Origin: Phymatolithon calcareum
Lineage: Eukaryota > Rhodophyta > Florideophyceae > Hapalidiales
NCBI GenBank assembly: GCA_977006965.1
Contig: OZ345373.1
Coordinates: forward strand, 124,001-188,000
Length of the DNA: 64,000 nt
Direction: 5' to 3'
Shown piece after piece: positions 22,763-31,937 of the stretch. Position 1 is the stretch's first letter. Each line of letters begins with the position of its first letter. The notes beneath the pieces were generated by a model. The model was not told the origin of the DNA and did no database searches. It saw only the letters and a program-made list of their open reading frames with translations. A program made the translations under genes and the position numbers.

Positions 22763-24571
22763 GTGGCGGATATCAAGGGCGAATGCAAATCCTCCCGCGT
22801 GCTTGGATTCTGTGTCGATATTGGCGCCCCTAAGTCCGTCGTTGGCAAACGTGAACTGAACCGACTGCTGCACTCAGTTGGAAAGTACAGACGACAGATT
22901 CGTCGCTCTGAAAATCGTTTCCGTTTTGGCGATATGTCTTTCATCTCTATCGGACAGATATCGCTACCACTACCTACTCCTCCCGGCGTTCCGTCCATCG
23001 TGGTGGACTTTGACATCGTCGAACCAGAGATCCCGGCACTACTCGGGATGGACGTTCTGGACCGCCATCGACTTGTCGCTGATACAGTCTTTCACCGTCT
23101 CGCACGAAGATCAGCACGCGAACTCGAAGACGGTCGCATGACATACATAGACGAATGGTTCATCCCCCTCATACGTGCGCCAAGCCGGCACGTGTACGTC
23201 CCGTTCGACAAAGGAGCTCGGATCCACTTCACCCCCGTGCAGCTCCACAAGTTGCATCGCCAGTTTTTCCACCTGTCTGCAGGAAAACTTTTCAATCTGC
23301 TTCGAAAAGCACGCCCAGAACATGCGACACCCGAAACGCTGAAGATCCTCAATGGCATCTCCATGAGATGCGACCCGTGCCAGCGCATTCGCCCTGCACC
23401 AATGCGTTTCCGCGTCTTGTTCGGTACCGAAAATGCGCGATTCAATGAACGTATCTTAATGGACATTATGTATATCAGTTCCGCCCCGGTCCTGCATATC
23501 GTGGACGAATCGACACGGTTCTCAGCCGCTCAATTTCTTCCGGACGTGAGCACGCTCACGATCTGGGACACACTTCTCCGCTGCTGGGCCACAATCTACA
23601 CCGGTTTACCTAACCGAATACTGGTGGACTACGGGAGCGCACTCTGGAAGAGCGAACCGTTCGTTTCGCTGGCGGCGAGATCAAGCGTCGATGTGCAATC
23701 GACGGGAAAAGAGGCTCACTCAAGCCTTGGTGTTGGAGAACTATACCACGAACCGCTTCGCACTACGTTCCGCAAAATGCTGCTCGACTACCCGAATCGA
23801 AACAAGGATCTACTCCTCCATCTCGCCGTCAAGGCTATGAACGACACCCTCGGCCCGGAAGGACTAGTGCCGTCATCACTTGTCTTTGGCGAACTTCCAA
23901 AGGTCTACACCCCATCGGAAGTCCCCAAGGCCCGCGACACACTGGCAGAGCGGGCAGTCATGGTACATACTGCCCGCACCGAGATGCAGCGTATCATGGC
24001 GAAGATGCGAGTTTCCCGTGGCCTGAAGCACTCCGTTCCGAACGCAGCCGATCAATCATTTGACCCCGGCGATCCGGTTCTAGTGTGGCATGAGAAAGTT
24101 ATTAACCATCGCATAGGAGAATGGCTCGGTCCTTTCACAGTTCTTGGCATGGACTTTGAGAAGAAGCTGGTATACGTCCAAGATGCTAAAATTGGTGCAG
24201 CACGACCATTTGGCACAGCACAGGTCAAGCGCTACAACATGCCGCTTGACATTGCGCGATCCCTCTTCTGCGACATACGGCATAGTTTTACGTACTTCTC
24301 CTCCACCGAAGAAGAGGACTATTCCATCCTCCTGACTGAAGTCATCGACCCAAGAGACCCCCGCGCCACATCGGCCGAGATGACCCGCGCTAAGCGCGAC
24401 GAGATCAAAGGGCTACTTGATCGTGGGACCTTCAGCGTGATACTCCGGGAAGAAGTTCCGCTGGATGCTAATGTGCTTCCTGGTAGATTTGTTCTCGCTA
24501 TTAAGTCATCCGAGGATGGGCAGATCAAATTTAAGGCGCGATATGTAATCGTGGACATCGCGACAAGATGA
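22763..24571 (+). CDS. Copia 1 pol, first part: protease, integrase, RT N-terminus
   Basis: Open frame (start given where the frame is covered; no certain ATG, as it is probably made as a fusion after gag). Protease active site: FCVDIGAPKSVVG (D-I-G in place of D-T/S-G). Integrase: N-terminal HHCC finger (HKLHRQFFH ... CDPC), then catalytic residues in LMDIMYI (D), VDYGSALW (D) and VGELYHE (E). RT N-terminal region: IKFKARYVI. The frame ends at TGA 24569-24571 because of a one-base shift just before it. In the next frame the codons at about 24550-24570 read RGHRDKMKD, the expected copia RT sequence. The product is therefore truncated within RT. Confidence 0.85.
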   Translation: MADIKGECKSSRVLGFCVDIGAPKSVVGKRELNRLLHSVGKYRRQIRRSENRFRFGDMSFISIGQISLPLPTPPGVPSIVVDFDIVEPEIPALLGMDVLDRHRLVADTVFHRLARRSARELEDGRMTYIDEWFIPLIRAPSRHVYVPFDKGARIHFTPVQLHKLHRQFFHLSAGKLFNLLRKARPEHATPETLKILNGISMRCDPCQRIRPAPMRFRVLFGTENARFNERILMDIMYISSAPVLHIVDESTRFSAAQFLPDVSTLTIWDTLLRCWATIYTGLPNRILVDYGSALWKSEPFVSLAARSSVDVQSTGKEAHSSLGVGELYHEPLRTTFRKMLLDYPNRNKDLLLHLAVKAMNDTLGPEGLVPSSLVFGELPKVYTPSEVPKARDTLAERAVMVHTARTEMQRIMAKMRVSRGLKHSVPNAADQSFDPGDPVLVWHEKVINHRIGEWLGPFTVLGMDFEKKLVYVQDAKIGAARPFGTAQVKRYNMPLDIARSLFCDIRHSFTYFSSTEEEDYSILLTEVIDPRDPRATSAEMTRAKRDEIKGLLDRGTFSVILREEVPLDANVLPGRFVLAIKSSEDGQIKFKARYVIVDIATR

Positions 24572-25833
24572 AAGATATCATGGTACACAATGCGGCAACC
24601 CTTCAGCCGCAATCCATCCGTCTGCTCCTCGCGCTTGCGACCATACATAGTTTTGGCACCTGGACATCTGATGTCCGTCAAGCATACCTGCAATCTGCAG
24701 AGCCCCTCTCGCGCGAGATCTTCATCACCAAGCCTGTCCCGGAGTTCGAGCTCCAGCCGGACCAATGTCTGAAGCTACTAAAGCCACTTTACGGACTATG
24801 CGACTCCGGAGACTTGTGGCATAAGACCCTCGACGAGCACCATCGCCACGATCTTGGCATGTCCCCTTTACGCTCCGACCCCGCACTGTACAAGTCAATG
24901 TCGGATGGGCTACTAATTGGCCTCAGAGGAGGCTATGTTGATGATCTACTGCGCACTGGGACGCGAGAGTTTCGCGAGCGAGCCAAGGTAACGAGCGAAC
25001 GCTTTCAAATGGGAGATGACGAAGAAATCCCATGCACCTTCAGCGGTTTTTCTCTTGCTCGCGGCAAGGATGGCACGCTGGAGCAGAACCAGCACTTCTA
25101 CCTTCAGAAGCTAGAGATGCTGGAGCTCCGCTCCATGCGAATGAGACTCGCATGGCTGGCTAACACCCGTCCTGACTGTCTCTTCGACATCTCCCAGCTC
25201 GCCCAAGTGACTGAGCAGCGCTTCTTAGCTGGAAGATCCGAAGTCATCCGCCAGCTGAACAAGGCGACGAAGTACGCCATCGAGAATCGGATCTCGCTCA
25301 AGATCCCAAAGCTTTACCTGAACTCCCTTCGTATCGTCGGTTTTGCGGATGCGTCTTTCGCCAACAACCACGACCTGTCAACACAGCTCGGGCACATCTG
25401 CTTCCTCTCAGATAGGTATCGCAACTCTGTCCCCATCACCTTCAAGAGCTACAAGTCGAAGCGAATTACGCGCTCCGCCATGGCTGGCGAGGTCATCGCG
25501 TTCAGTGATCTCTTTGACGTAGCCGCGACTCTGTCGGAGGAGCTCAGTGATATTTACGGGCGGAAGATACCGGTACAAATTCTCACAGACTCCAAGTCAC
25601 TCTTCGACGTTATCTCAAAGGGATCGCGGACCTCTGAGAAACGCATGATGCTCGACATCGCGGCTGCGCGCGAAGGCTTCCGTGACAAGATCATCTCGGA
25701 CATCGGCTTCGTCCGTAGCTCGAAGAACCTGGCGGATGGCTTGACTAAACCGATGTCGCAAGCAGCGCTTCAAGATGTTGTTTCTTCTGGATTTCTAAAT
25801 GTTCAACCGGAACAGTGGATAATCCGGAACTAA
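24568..25833 (+). CDS. Copia 1 pol, second part: reverse transcriptase and RNase H
   Basis: This continues the RT in the shifted frame. It contains WTSDVRQAYLQS (first catalytic D), LKPLYGLCDSGDLWH, and GGYVDDLL, the copia YVDD active site. RNase H follows: VGFADASFANN (D), SAMAGEVIAF (E), LTDSKSLFDV (D) and a C-terminal ADGLTKPM motif typical of copia RNase H. The stop is at 25831-25833. All catalytic residues are present, so only the single frameshift separates it from the integrase half. It is tail-to-tail with the antisense ORF, 66 bp apart. Confidence 0.9.
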   Translation: MKDIMVHNAATLQPQSIRLLLALATIHSFGTWTSDVRQAYLQSAEPLSREIFITKPVPEFELQPDQCLKLLKPLYGLCDSGDLWHKTLDEHHRHDLGMSPLRSDPALYKSMSDGLLIGLRGGYVDDLLRTGTREFRERAKVTSERFQMGDDEEIPCTFSGFSLARGKDGTLEQNQHFYLQKLEMLELRSMRMRLAWLANTRPDCLFDISQLAQVTEQRFLAGRSEVIRQLNKATKYAIENRISLKIPKLYLNSLRIVGFADASFANNHDLSTQLGHICFLSDRYRNSVPITFKSYKSKRITRSAMAGEVIAFSDLFDVAATLSEELSDIYGRKIPVQILTDSKSLFDVISKGSRTSEKRMMLDIAAAREGFRDKIISDIGFVRSSKNLADGLTKPMSQAALQDVVSSGFLNVQPEQWIIRN

Positions 25834-25899
25834 GTCGACTGGGCCCATTTATTCTTCTACTTTCCCTTCCAATTGTCTTCGTTATTCCATTGTCCACTT

Positions 25900-27138
25900 C
25901 TACTCATCTCTATCCTTTATGCGCCTCACATCTGTCACCCTCAAATCGCGCACCCCATACCCGCCGCACCGCTCCAGGACCTCGGCCGAAAGCACCAACG
26001 CTGATGCTTCCTCTGAGTCAATTATGATGCCATTATTCGCGTCGACGACAACTGCGTGGTCCACGCCCTTCACCGCGCGAAGACGCACGATGAATACCCC
26101 GCCCCGCTTCGCTGCTAGAAGCCGGAACGGCGCCAATCGATCGGAGGTTTGAATTGCGCGCTGGACTTCCGGATCGCGCGAGGAGCGACATCGCGTTCGA
26201 GACTCCCTAGCTGCCTGCATCACTTCCCCCAATGGTGCAAAGCTAGTGTAAAATCGTACATCTGCATCGACCCCTTGCTGCACCATGTCGGCCACCACTT
26301 CACCACGCAACGCAAACACTGCGTTAATTATGGCTGCCTTGATGCAATCGTGCGTACTCGCTGTCCTTCGCGGTTGCCCCGGAACCTTACGCTGCACGCC
26401 CGACTCCCATGCCACGGCATCGCGCGCACCTATCCCCGACATGATGACTGCCACCCCAGGATGACGCTGCAGAAAGCTCAAAACTTGCGCTGCCACGGCC
26501 GCACTGCGGTCTAACTCATCATCCCCTGGGGTACCACCGCGCGCTGGGATGAACACATCCGGCGTCTCTTCCCCTGTCGCTTCGGCCCTCGACCCCGGAA
26601 TAGCGTATGTGCTGAAGATGATCGCCCCATCGCGCACACCGGCGAACAGTCCTTCATCCCATTCAATGGGATGAAACGCCTCCCTCGGAGACCTCGCCTG
26701 GTCCGTTGCATGCGGGACATCGCGCTCCAACACGAACCCGCCCGCGGCCTCACTGCCATCTCCTACCGCCAGCCCCTCAACGAGCCAACGACCGTTGCTG
26801 TCGTCCTGGGCTCGGGGTGCTCGAGCGTCTGGAGGGGTGCAGAGTGCCGATGGAGAGCCGACCAGCAGCTCCAATCCATGGCAGTGTTCCCCCTCCTCCG
26901 CGAACCCCACCGGAGCCACCGTCGGAGCGTTGTTGCGTGCCACAATACACGCTGCACGCCGCACGAGGCCAACTTCTGCCCGGATGATCTCTTCCCTGCC
27001 TCCTTCCGCAGAACGCTGGGCCAAGCGTTCCCGTTGCTGTCGCTTCTCGCGACCACCACCACGGCCTCCGCGCTTTTTTCGTTTCCGCTCCGGCACCGCC
27101 GGAGCGCCGCCACCGCCAATATTGTCGGTTCTCTGCAT
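25900..27138 (-). CDS. Antisense ORF in copia 1, candidate papain-fold cysteine peptidase-like protein, 412 aa
   Basis: Intact 412-codon frame opposite to gag-pol, between pol and the 3' LTR. Residues 14-45 are strongly basic (RKRKKRGGRGGGREKRQQR), a possible nuclear or nucleic-acid-binding signal. The middle (150-250) is globular-looking with hydrophobic strands (GAIIFSTY, GVAVIMSGIG). The C-terminal part has THDCIKAAIINAV (Cys265 at a helix start) and, about 95 residues later, GVDHAVVVDANNG (His361; D366 or N368), followed by a strand IIIDSEE. A helix-borne Cys followed by His and Asp/Asn in strands is the arrangement of papain-fold peptidases such as C39-like enzymes; this assignment is inference from motif shape. 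Transcription would need a promoter in or near the 3' LTR on the minus strand. It could interact with host proteins or process element products. It is not part of the standard copia gene set. Confidence 0.6.
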   Translation of the reverse strand: MQRTDNIGGGGAPAVPERKRKKRGGRGGGREKRQQRERLAQRSAEGGREEIIRAEVGLVRRAACIVARNNAPTVAPVGFAEEGEHCHGLELLVGSPSALCTPPDARAPRAQDDSNGRWLVEGLAVGDGSEAAGGFVLERDVPHATDQARSPREAFHPIEWDEGLFAGVRDGAIIFSTYAIPGSRAEATGEETPDVFIPARGGTPGDDELDRSAAVAAQVLSFLQRHPGVAVIMSGIGARDAVAWESGVQRKVPGQPRRTASTHDCIKAAIINAVFALRGEVVADMVQQGVDADVRFYTSFAPLGEVMQAARESRTRCRSSRDPEVQRAIQTSDRLAPFRLLAAKRGGVFIVRLRAVKGVDHAVVVDANNGIIIDSEEASALVLSAEVLERCGGYGVRDLRVTDVRRIKDRDE

Positions 27139-27429
27139 TCTTGCGCCGGCACGCGCAAGATTCTGTTTTTCTGGTTCCCTGTTGTGTGCCGCTCTCTCGG
27201 CACAATGCGCCAGCGCGCGCTCATTGTCCTTTTATTCCCCTCCGGCTGGTCGGAGGAGGGGCGACGCACCACGCAATACCATGCGTGTTCCTCTTTTTGG
27301 GGAACGATGAGCAGTTAGCATTCCCCCCCCCCACGGTGGGTGACATGCAATGACCCATTTGAAATTTTTTCCCGTCCCCTTTTTTTCTTGTTTCTTTGAT
27401 ATTTTTGATGAATCACACAGGCAGCCCAT

Positions 27430-27438
27430 GGGAGAGAG
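27430..27438 (+). other. Copia 1 polypurine tract
   Basis: GGGAGAGAG lies directly before the TG of the 3' LTR, the expected position for the plus-strand primer of reverse transcription. Confidence 0.75.
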
Positions 27439-27752
27439 TGTCAATCATACTCCCAAATGGTGCTTACATGGGCTTACACTCACCGGCCTCAGTGGCCGGC
27501 GAGTTCCTGCGTTACTTCATCCTGTTTCCATTCTCTCCCCTTTCTCTCTCCCGGGTAGAACGTCTAACACTAAGTAAAAGCTACAAGCTACTTTGGTGTA
27601 CTGCGAAGGCATTGGCCGGAGCCCGTTCTCACAGTGAAGGCATTGGCCGGATCACCTTTCATTCCACCTATCCCTTTTCCCGCGTGACCATCCAGCCGGC
27701 CGCTCGTACGACCGGCGGCTCACGCGAGGCGCAAAGTGACCGTTCGACGACA
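27439..27752 (+). repeat. Copia 1 3' LTR, 314 bp
   Basis: Same boundaries as the 5' LTR. By eye it differs at four positions (for example GTTCCTGCG against GTTCCTGTG, and GTAGAACG against GTAGAAAG). It is followed by the target duplication CTAAG (27753-27757), which overlaps the left end of the Harbinger element. Confidence 0.95.
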
Positions 27753-28235
27753 CTAAGAGCATCTCAACCGGTGGGCCCCAACCCAACGGAATTGAAATAT
27801 TCTATTGGCTGAGAGTTTAATCCAGAAATCCCGCCCAAATGTTGGGTTGGGGGGCGTCCCCAATCAAAGAAGTCTCGCCCACCGGTGAATACCCGAACCG
27901 GGGAAACATATCATAGCTTCCCAAAAATAATCGTTCTCGATACTGCAAGCACTGTAGTGCACAGACGCATGGTGGCCTGCCATCTTGCCGAACATCATCT
28001 TCACCCTGGCCAGGTCGTTTCGTGGACCAAGCTTCTCCTCAAGAAGAACACACTGGCGCGCGTATACACGCCCCATCCATGGCTCTCGCGTCGCTACGCC
28101 TCTTGGGACGGTCCCTCGCGCAGGGTACTAATCATCAAAAGAGTCCAGATCGAAAAGAAAGGCGGCCCTTATCTCCAGGTACGATTTATCCATTCCTTTT
28201 CGAATTCGCTCTCTACAATCAACAAACCCTCCAAC

Positions 28236-29576
28236 TCACTGTAGCAACCTACTTACAGAAAAACCTGTATTATCATCTTCATGTACAGCGGTATCGCTCG
28301 ATCCAGACTCCACCGAGGCACGACTTACCGAGCGGGCGACTGGTCTGTTTGACGTTCCATCCCCACGCCCTTGGGAGAAAGAATAAAAGGGCACGCTGGC
28401 AGCCGGAATATGGAAAGAGCTTCGAATATTCTGCGATTGCAGCAAATGCGCTTCTGGGAGTGACGGCTGGCCTTGCTGCGGCAAAAACGCACGGTCCACG
28501 GCATTTTCTGTCGCTTCTAAATTCACCACAGATCTTCCACGCAAATCTGATATCCTCGATGAATCCCCACGTTCTGCAACTGTGCTATGCACAGCTGCAC
28601 TTTCCGTATCGGCGAGTTCCGCCTCACTCCGCTCGATAACTGATCTCGAATCATCATTTGCTGCAACCAGCTGTGCAGCAGAACGAAGGGCCCTCCTCCT
28701 TCTCATTTTTTCAAGAGCCTCTTCCTGCATGTTGCGCAAGAACTCATTCCGGAGCTTAACGTCGGTTCCGGGCATCGAAAAAAGTTGCAGAGCATTTTTC
28801 TGCTCCTCGATATCTTTTTTTTCTTGCTCAATTTTGAGCAAATGCTCCGCAAGTAGACAACGCCTTTTGCTGATGTCTGCCAGAGCTGCGATGCCTCTAG
28901 CGCCGGTCTCTATCGCTCGCGTATTTTTTTCAGCCTCCAATGCCCTTTTCGCTCCGATAGGCCTTTTTCGTTCTTTCGAAGGACATTGAGATGGAGCAGA
29001 AGGTGTGCCGCGTGAGGGAGATACGGCGGGTGTAACAGGAGTGGCAGATGTAGCTGGTGATTCGCTGCATGCAGCGCCATGTGATGTCGCGCTCGCACCG
29101 TGGTGGTTGACACCGGCTTGTTTAATGGTGGTAGCAGGTTTGCTGACCGCGGTAGCGGCTTCAATGGCAAGAGAAAGCTGAGTCGTGCGCAGAAATCGCC
29201 TGCAGTTCAAGAACGGGAACGCGCGTCCAACGAGTGCTGTGCTCGGATTTTGAAGAATGCTGTACCGGTCGGCTAGCGTGCCCGTTTTGTTGCACAATGC
29301 AGTGGAAATCCTGACGATCTCCTCTTCAGTGGGACTTCCGGTGAGCTCAGCGGCGACGACAGTGCGGTAGTATCCCTCGAACGAAATAACGGCAGCTTTG
29401 ATTTGTTTGAAACGCTCGAAGACGGCATCCGCACTACGGTCCTGCGGGCTTTTCCAATTTGTGTGAGACATTTTGTGCTCTTCGACTAGTTTGTCGAAAA
29501 GTTTTCCGATACGGGCAATAAAAGTTTCCTTTTTCATTCGAGATTGGCCGTATGTGTATGCTAGCTCGGCATACAC
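28236..29576 (-). CDS. Harbinger accessory protein (Myb/NAM-associated type), 446 aa
   Basis: Intact frame. The N-terminal half (about 10-110) resembles the trihelix/Myb-like region of Harbinger DNA-binding proteins (NWKSPQDRSADAVFERFKQIKAAVISFEGYY). After a Ser/Thr/Pro-rich linker comes KERKRPIGAKRALE, matching the 'RPIGRKAAK' signature of NAM-associated C-terminal domains. A charged coiled-coil-like helix follows (KIEQEKKDIEEQKNALQLF). In PIF/Harbinger elements this second protein binds the transposase, brings it to the nucleus and recognises the ends. The start is uncertain: the ATG used here is the first in the frame, but a short upstream exon is possible. Its 5' end faces the transposase gene 130 bp away, implying a shared divergent promoter. 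It is open while the transposase is broken. Confidence 0.75.
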   Translation of the reverse strand: MYAELAYTYGQSRMKKETFIARIGKLFDKLVEEHKMSHTNWKSPQDRSADAVFERFKQIKAAVISFEGYYRTVVAAELTGSPTEEEIVRISTALCNKTGTLADRYSILQNPSTALVGRAFPFLNCRRFLRTTQLSLAIEAATAVSKPATTIKQAGVNHHGASATSHGAACSESPATSATPVTPAVSPSRGTPSAPSQCPSKERKRPIGAKRALEAEKNTRAIETGARGIAALADISKRRCLLAEHLLKIEQEKKDIEEQKNALQLFSMPGTDVKLRNEFLRNMQEEALEKMRRRRALRSAAQLVAANDDSRSVIERSEAELADTESAAVHSTVAERGDSSRISDLRGRSVVNLEATENAVDRAFLPQQGQPSLPEAHLLQSQNIRSSFHIPAASVPFYSFSQGRGDGTSNRPVARSVSRASVESGSSDTAVHEDDNTGFSVSRLLQ

Positions 29577-29709
29577 ATCTCCTGTGACTACACCATATGT
29601 GTATGCTTTCTATGCATGAGATCACGTATTACAAGATCTCGGCCAGGAAAAGTATTCAACTCACCAATATCTTCCGCACTCCCACCTTCGAGAACCAAAT
29701 CGGTTTATC

Positions 29710-31100
29710 ATGCAGCGCTTTCTTGAAGAAGACGAAGAGGATGACAATGAGGCCCTGGCTGCATCCTTGTGGCTTCATATGGCTGATATCGTACTTCTAT
29801 GCTCCCCAGTTCAAGGAGGTTCTCGAACGGGAAAGGCACGAAACATTGACCTTGACTTTTCTGCAGGAAAAAGAAGGATGATATTGGATTACTTTTGGCC
29901 TTTGAATATGCAACGCGATGACGGATCTGGGATGTTTGGACCAGATTTTCCTCAAAATCTATTCGAGGGGCGCTTCTGAATGCCGGGAGGTGTCTTCGAC
30001 AAACTGTTCTCTGCTGTCGTGGAGCACAACCCGTTTTTCCGCAAGAGACTACTTCCTGACTGTACAGGAAAAATGGGCATCTCTCCTCTTGCTCGCGTGG
30101 TCGCCGCAATCCGCCTGTTGGCTTATGGTGACATCGCGGACAGAACTGATGAGTACTGTCGTGTCTCTGAGACAACAATATTGGAGTCAATGAAAGAGTT
30201 CTGCCGCTCAGTTGTTGCAAAATTCGAAACAGAGCATCTTCGTAATCCAGCAACAGAAGATTTCTCAGCAATAGAAGCTCAGTTTTCCGCGGTTGGCTTT
30301 CCGGGATGTATTGGCTGTCTGGATTGCGCTGGTTGGAGATGGAAAAACTGTCCAAAAGCACTTCAGGGAATTTGTGTCAGCGGGAAAGAGAAACGACCGG
30401 CATTACGAATGGAAGTAATCTGTGATTTGAACCTACGGATAGGCACTTGTGCTGCGGCTTTCCTGGAAATCTGAATGATCTTAACATACTATCGTTGAGC
30501 CCCTTTTTCGCAAACGTTGGAAAATTTCCGCCCTGCAAGGTGCAGTACTCAATCCTCGGGAAAGAATTTGGCTGGTTTTACTTCCTTGTGGACGGTATTT
30601 ACCCCAGATGGAAGATTTTTATTCCATCGTTTACTGCAGCGATTGGAGAGCCTGAAAAACTATTCTGCAAGCTCGAAGAGGGAGTTCGTAAGAGTGTGGA
30701 GCGGGTTTTTGGCGTACTATTCTTGCAATTCGGAATTCTACAGATCCCAGGAAGGCTCTGCAAGAGCGATGAAATGAACATTATTTTAAAGGCGTGCTGC
30801 ATCATCCACAATGTGGTGGTCGACGAGCGGAAGGAATTCTACAATGGCGACGGAGCAGGTGGTTTGCGAGAGTTCATGGATACTGATAGTACTGCAGTGC
30901 TATCTCAAATTAACTTTGCGGAAGGACGAGCCACTCCCTTCCAGCAGATTCTACATGACGTGCACGTTAGTGAAGACATCAAAAGCATTGAAAAACACAA
31001 TGAAATTCTAGCTGCACTCGTAGCTCATCTATCTAGTAGCATCCAGTACACAAGGAGATATTTTCCAAGTCGAAGAGCCGAGGTCGACCATTTGCGCTGA
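29710..31100 (+). pseudogene. Harbinger transposase (DDE, plant-transposon type), frameshifted
   Basis: DDE transposase of the PIF/Harbinger family. The N-terminal helical region covers 29710-29979 and ends at a TGA (29977-29979), directly followed in the same frame by MPGGVFDKLF. The catalytic domain begins GCLDCAGWRWKNCPKALQG (first D). A frameshift near 30450-30475 separates it from PGNLNDLNIL; then come FLVDGIYPRW (second D) and RKSVERVFGVL (E). The family's CCIIHNVVVDER helix is near 30800. At least two lesions are therefore present, one nonsense and one frameshift, although all three catalytic acids survive. Total length is close to the family norm of about 400-450 residues. Confidence 0.9.
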
Positions 31101-31199
31101 CATTTCTGCTGAATTCCGAATTGTTGGCGCAAGCGAATCGGATCTCCCATATTGTTCTTGTCTCACGAGAATCTGGATGGAAGTGCTCGGAATACACGC

Positions 31200-31500
31200 C
31201 ACCTGTGGTATAGTGGTAAAACTGCCTCCGCGCACCTGTGCGCATATTTCGGTATGATACAGGCAGGAATGTTGAGGTCGCCGGTTCGAGTCCTGTCACA
31301 AGCAAGAATTGAATTAACGTTCCGCAAAGGCACACGGATGTCGCCGTGGAGTGGTGTGCAGCAGTACTAGCGCGAAGCAGATACGCGAGTACCAGGAATG
31401 GATCTATATCAGGAACATTTAGAGGACCCCTAGATGTTGAATAATGTACACTTTGTGTAATTCGAATAACCTGCAATAAACAAACAAACAAACACAAACT
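31200..31500 (+). mobile_element. Possible tRNA-derived SINE inside the Harbinger element
   Basis: A Pol III A box (TGGTATAGTGG, 31206-31216) and a B box (GGTTCGAGTCC, 31283-31293) match their consensus well. They are 77 nt apart, longer than in an ordinary tRNA. About 180 bp further lies an A-rich tail with AAAC repeats (31474-31499). The tRNA-like part does not close an acceptor stem, so it is not a functional tRNA. No target duplication was found; assignment as a SINE is inference. Confidence 0.5.
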
Positions 31501-31508
31501 CAGGGAAG

Positions 31509-31533
31509 CTGCAGTCCTCAGTGAGGATTGCAG
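31509..31533. repeat. 12-bp inverted repeat, 1-nt spacer
   Basis: CTGCAGTCCTCA (31509-31520) and TGAGGATTGCAG (31522-31533) pair with one mismatch. It directly follows the AAAC tail of the SINE-like segment. Confidence 0.7.
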
Positions 31534-31937
31534 CCTCACGGGTACTCCTCAGTGCAGCAGTTCGCATAGGAAAGAGTGCAGTGGCAATGTGTGTTGGTGT
31601 GCGATACTCAAAGAAAGGGCATCGCCCTCGCTTGGCGGTGTACTACTGGGCGGACTTCATGAAAGAAAAATATTTGTTTCATACACTTAGGCCCAAGAGA
31701 AGGATGCAGATCTTTCAGACATCAAAAGTCTGTTTTGTATGAGGCACCAGTAAGTGTAATGCTATCAGAGTTGGGGTAGCCCCAAATTTCGACCCCAAAG
31801 GCGGCGCATTTGGGCCATATAAATAATCTGACCAACCTATTCTTATTTCTTGGGGCCCCGGTGCGGTAGATTTCATGGCCCAAGCCCTAACCTTTACGTT
31901 GGGGATGCAAATTGGGTCCCCGGTGGAGATGCTCTAA

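Larger units (their letters stand above)
20341..27752 (+). mobile_element. Copia 1: full-length Ty1/copia LTR retrotransposon, 7,412 bp
   Basis: Two 314-bp LTRs (20341-20654 and 27439-27752) begin TG and end CA. The 5-bp target duplication CTAAG is exact at 20336-20340 and 27753-27757. The order protease-integrase-RT-RNase H is the copia order. A purine tract lies immediately before the 3' LTR. By eye the LTRs differ at four positions, so the insertion is fairly young. Gag and pol carry frameshifts. Unusually, 1.2 kb between pol and the 3' LTR holds a long antisense ORF. The primer-binding site was not recognised: the bases after the 5' LTR (ATCCGGATTCAACGG) do not start with the usual TGG. 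Confidence 0.95.
27757..31934 (+). mobile_element. PIF/Harbinger DNA transposon, 4,178 bp, TSD TAA
   Basis: Terminal inverted repeats are GAGCATCTCAACCGG at the left and the inverse GAGCATCTCCACCGG at the right. The 3-bp target duplication TAA lies at 27754-27756 and 31935-31937, as expected for this superfamily. It carries the two typical genes, transcribed divergently: a transposase (+, about 29710-31100) and a Myb/NAM-like accessory protein (-, 28236-29576). The right 830 bp contains a tRNA-like insertion and hairpins. It interrupts LINE B within RT. Copia 1 later inserted exactly at its left edge. Confidence 0.93.

Noticed and set aside
31200-31300. Functional tRNA gene
   Set aside because: A and B boxes are present, but the acceptor stem does not pair and the anticodon loop would lack U33; treated as tRNA-derived SINE-like.
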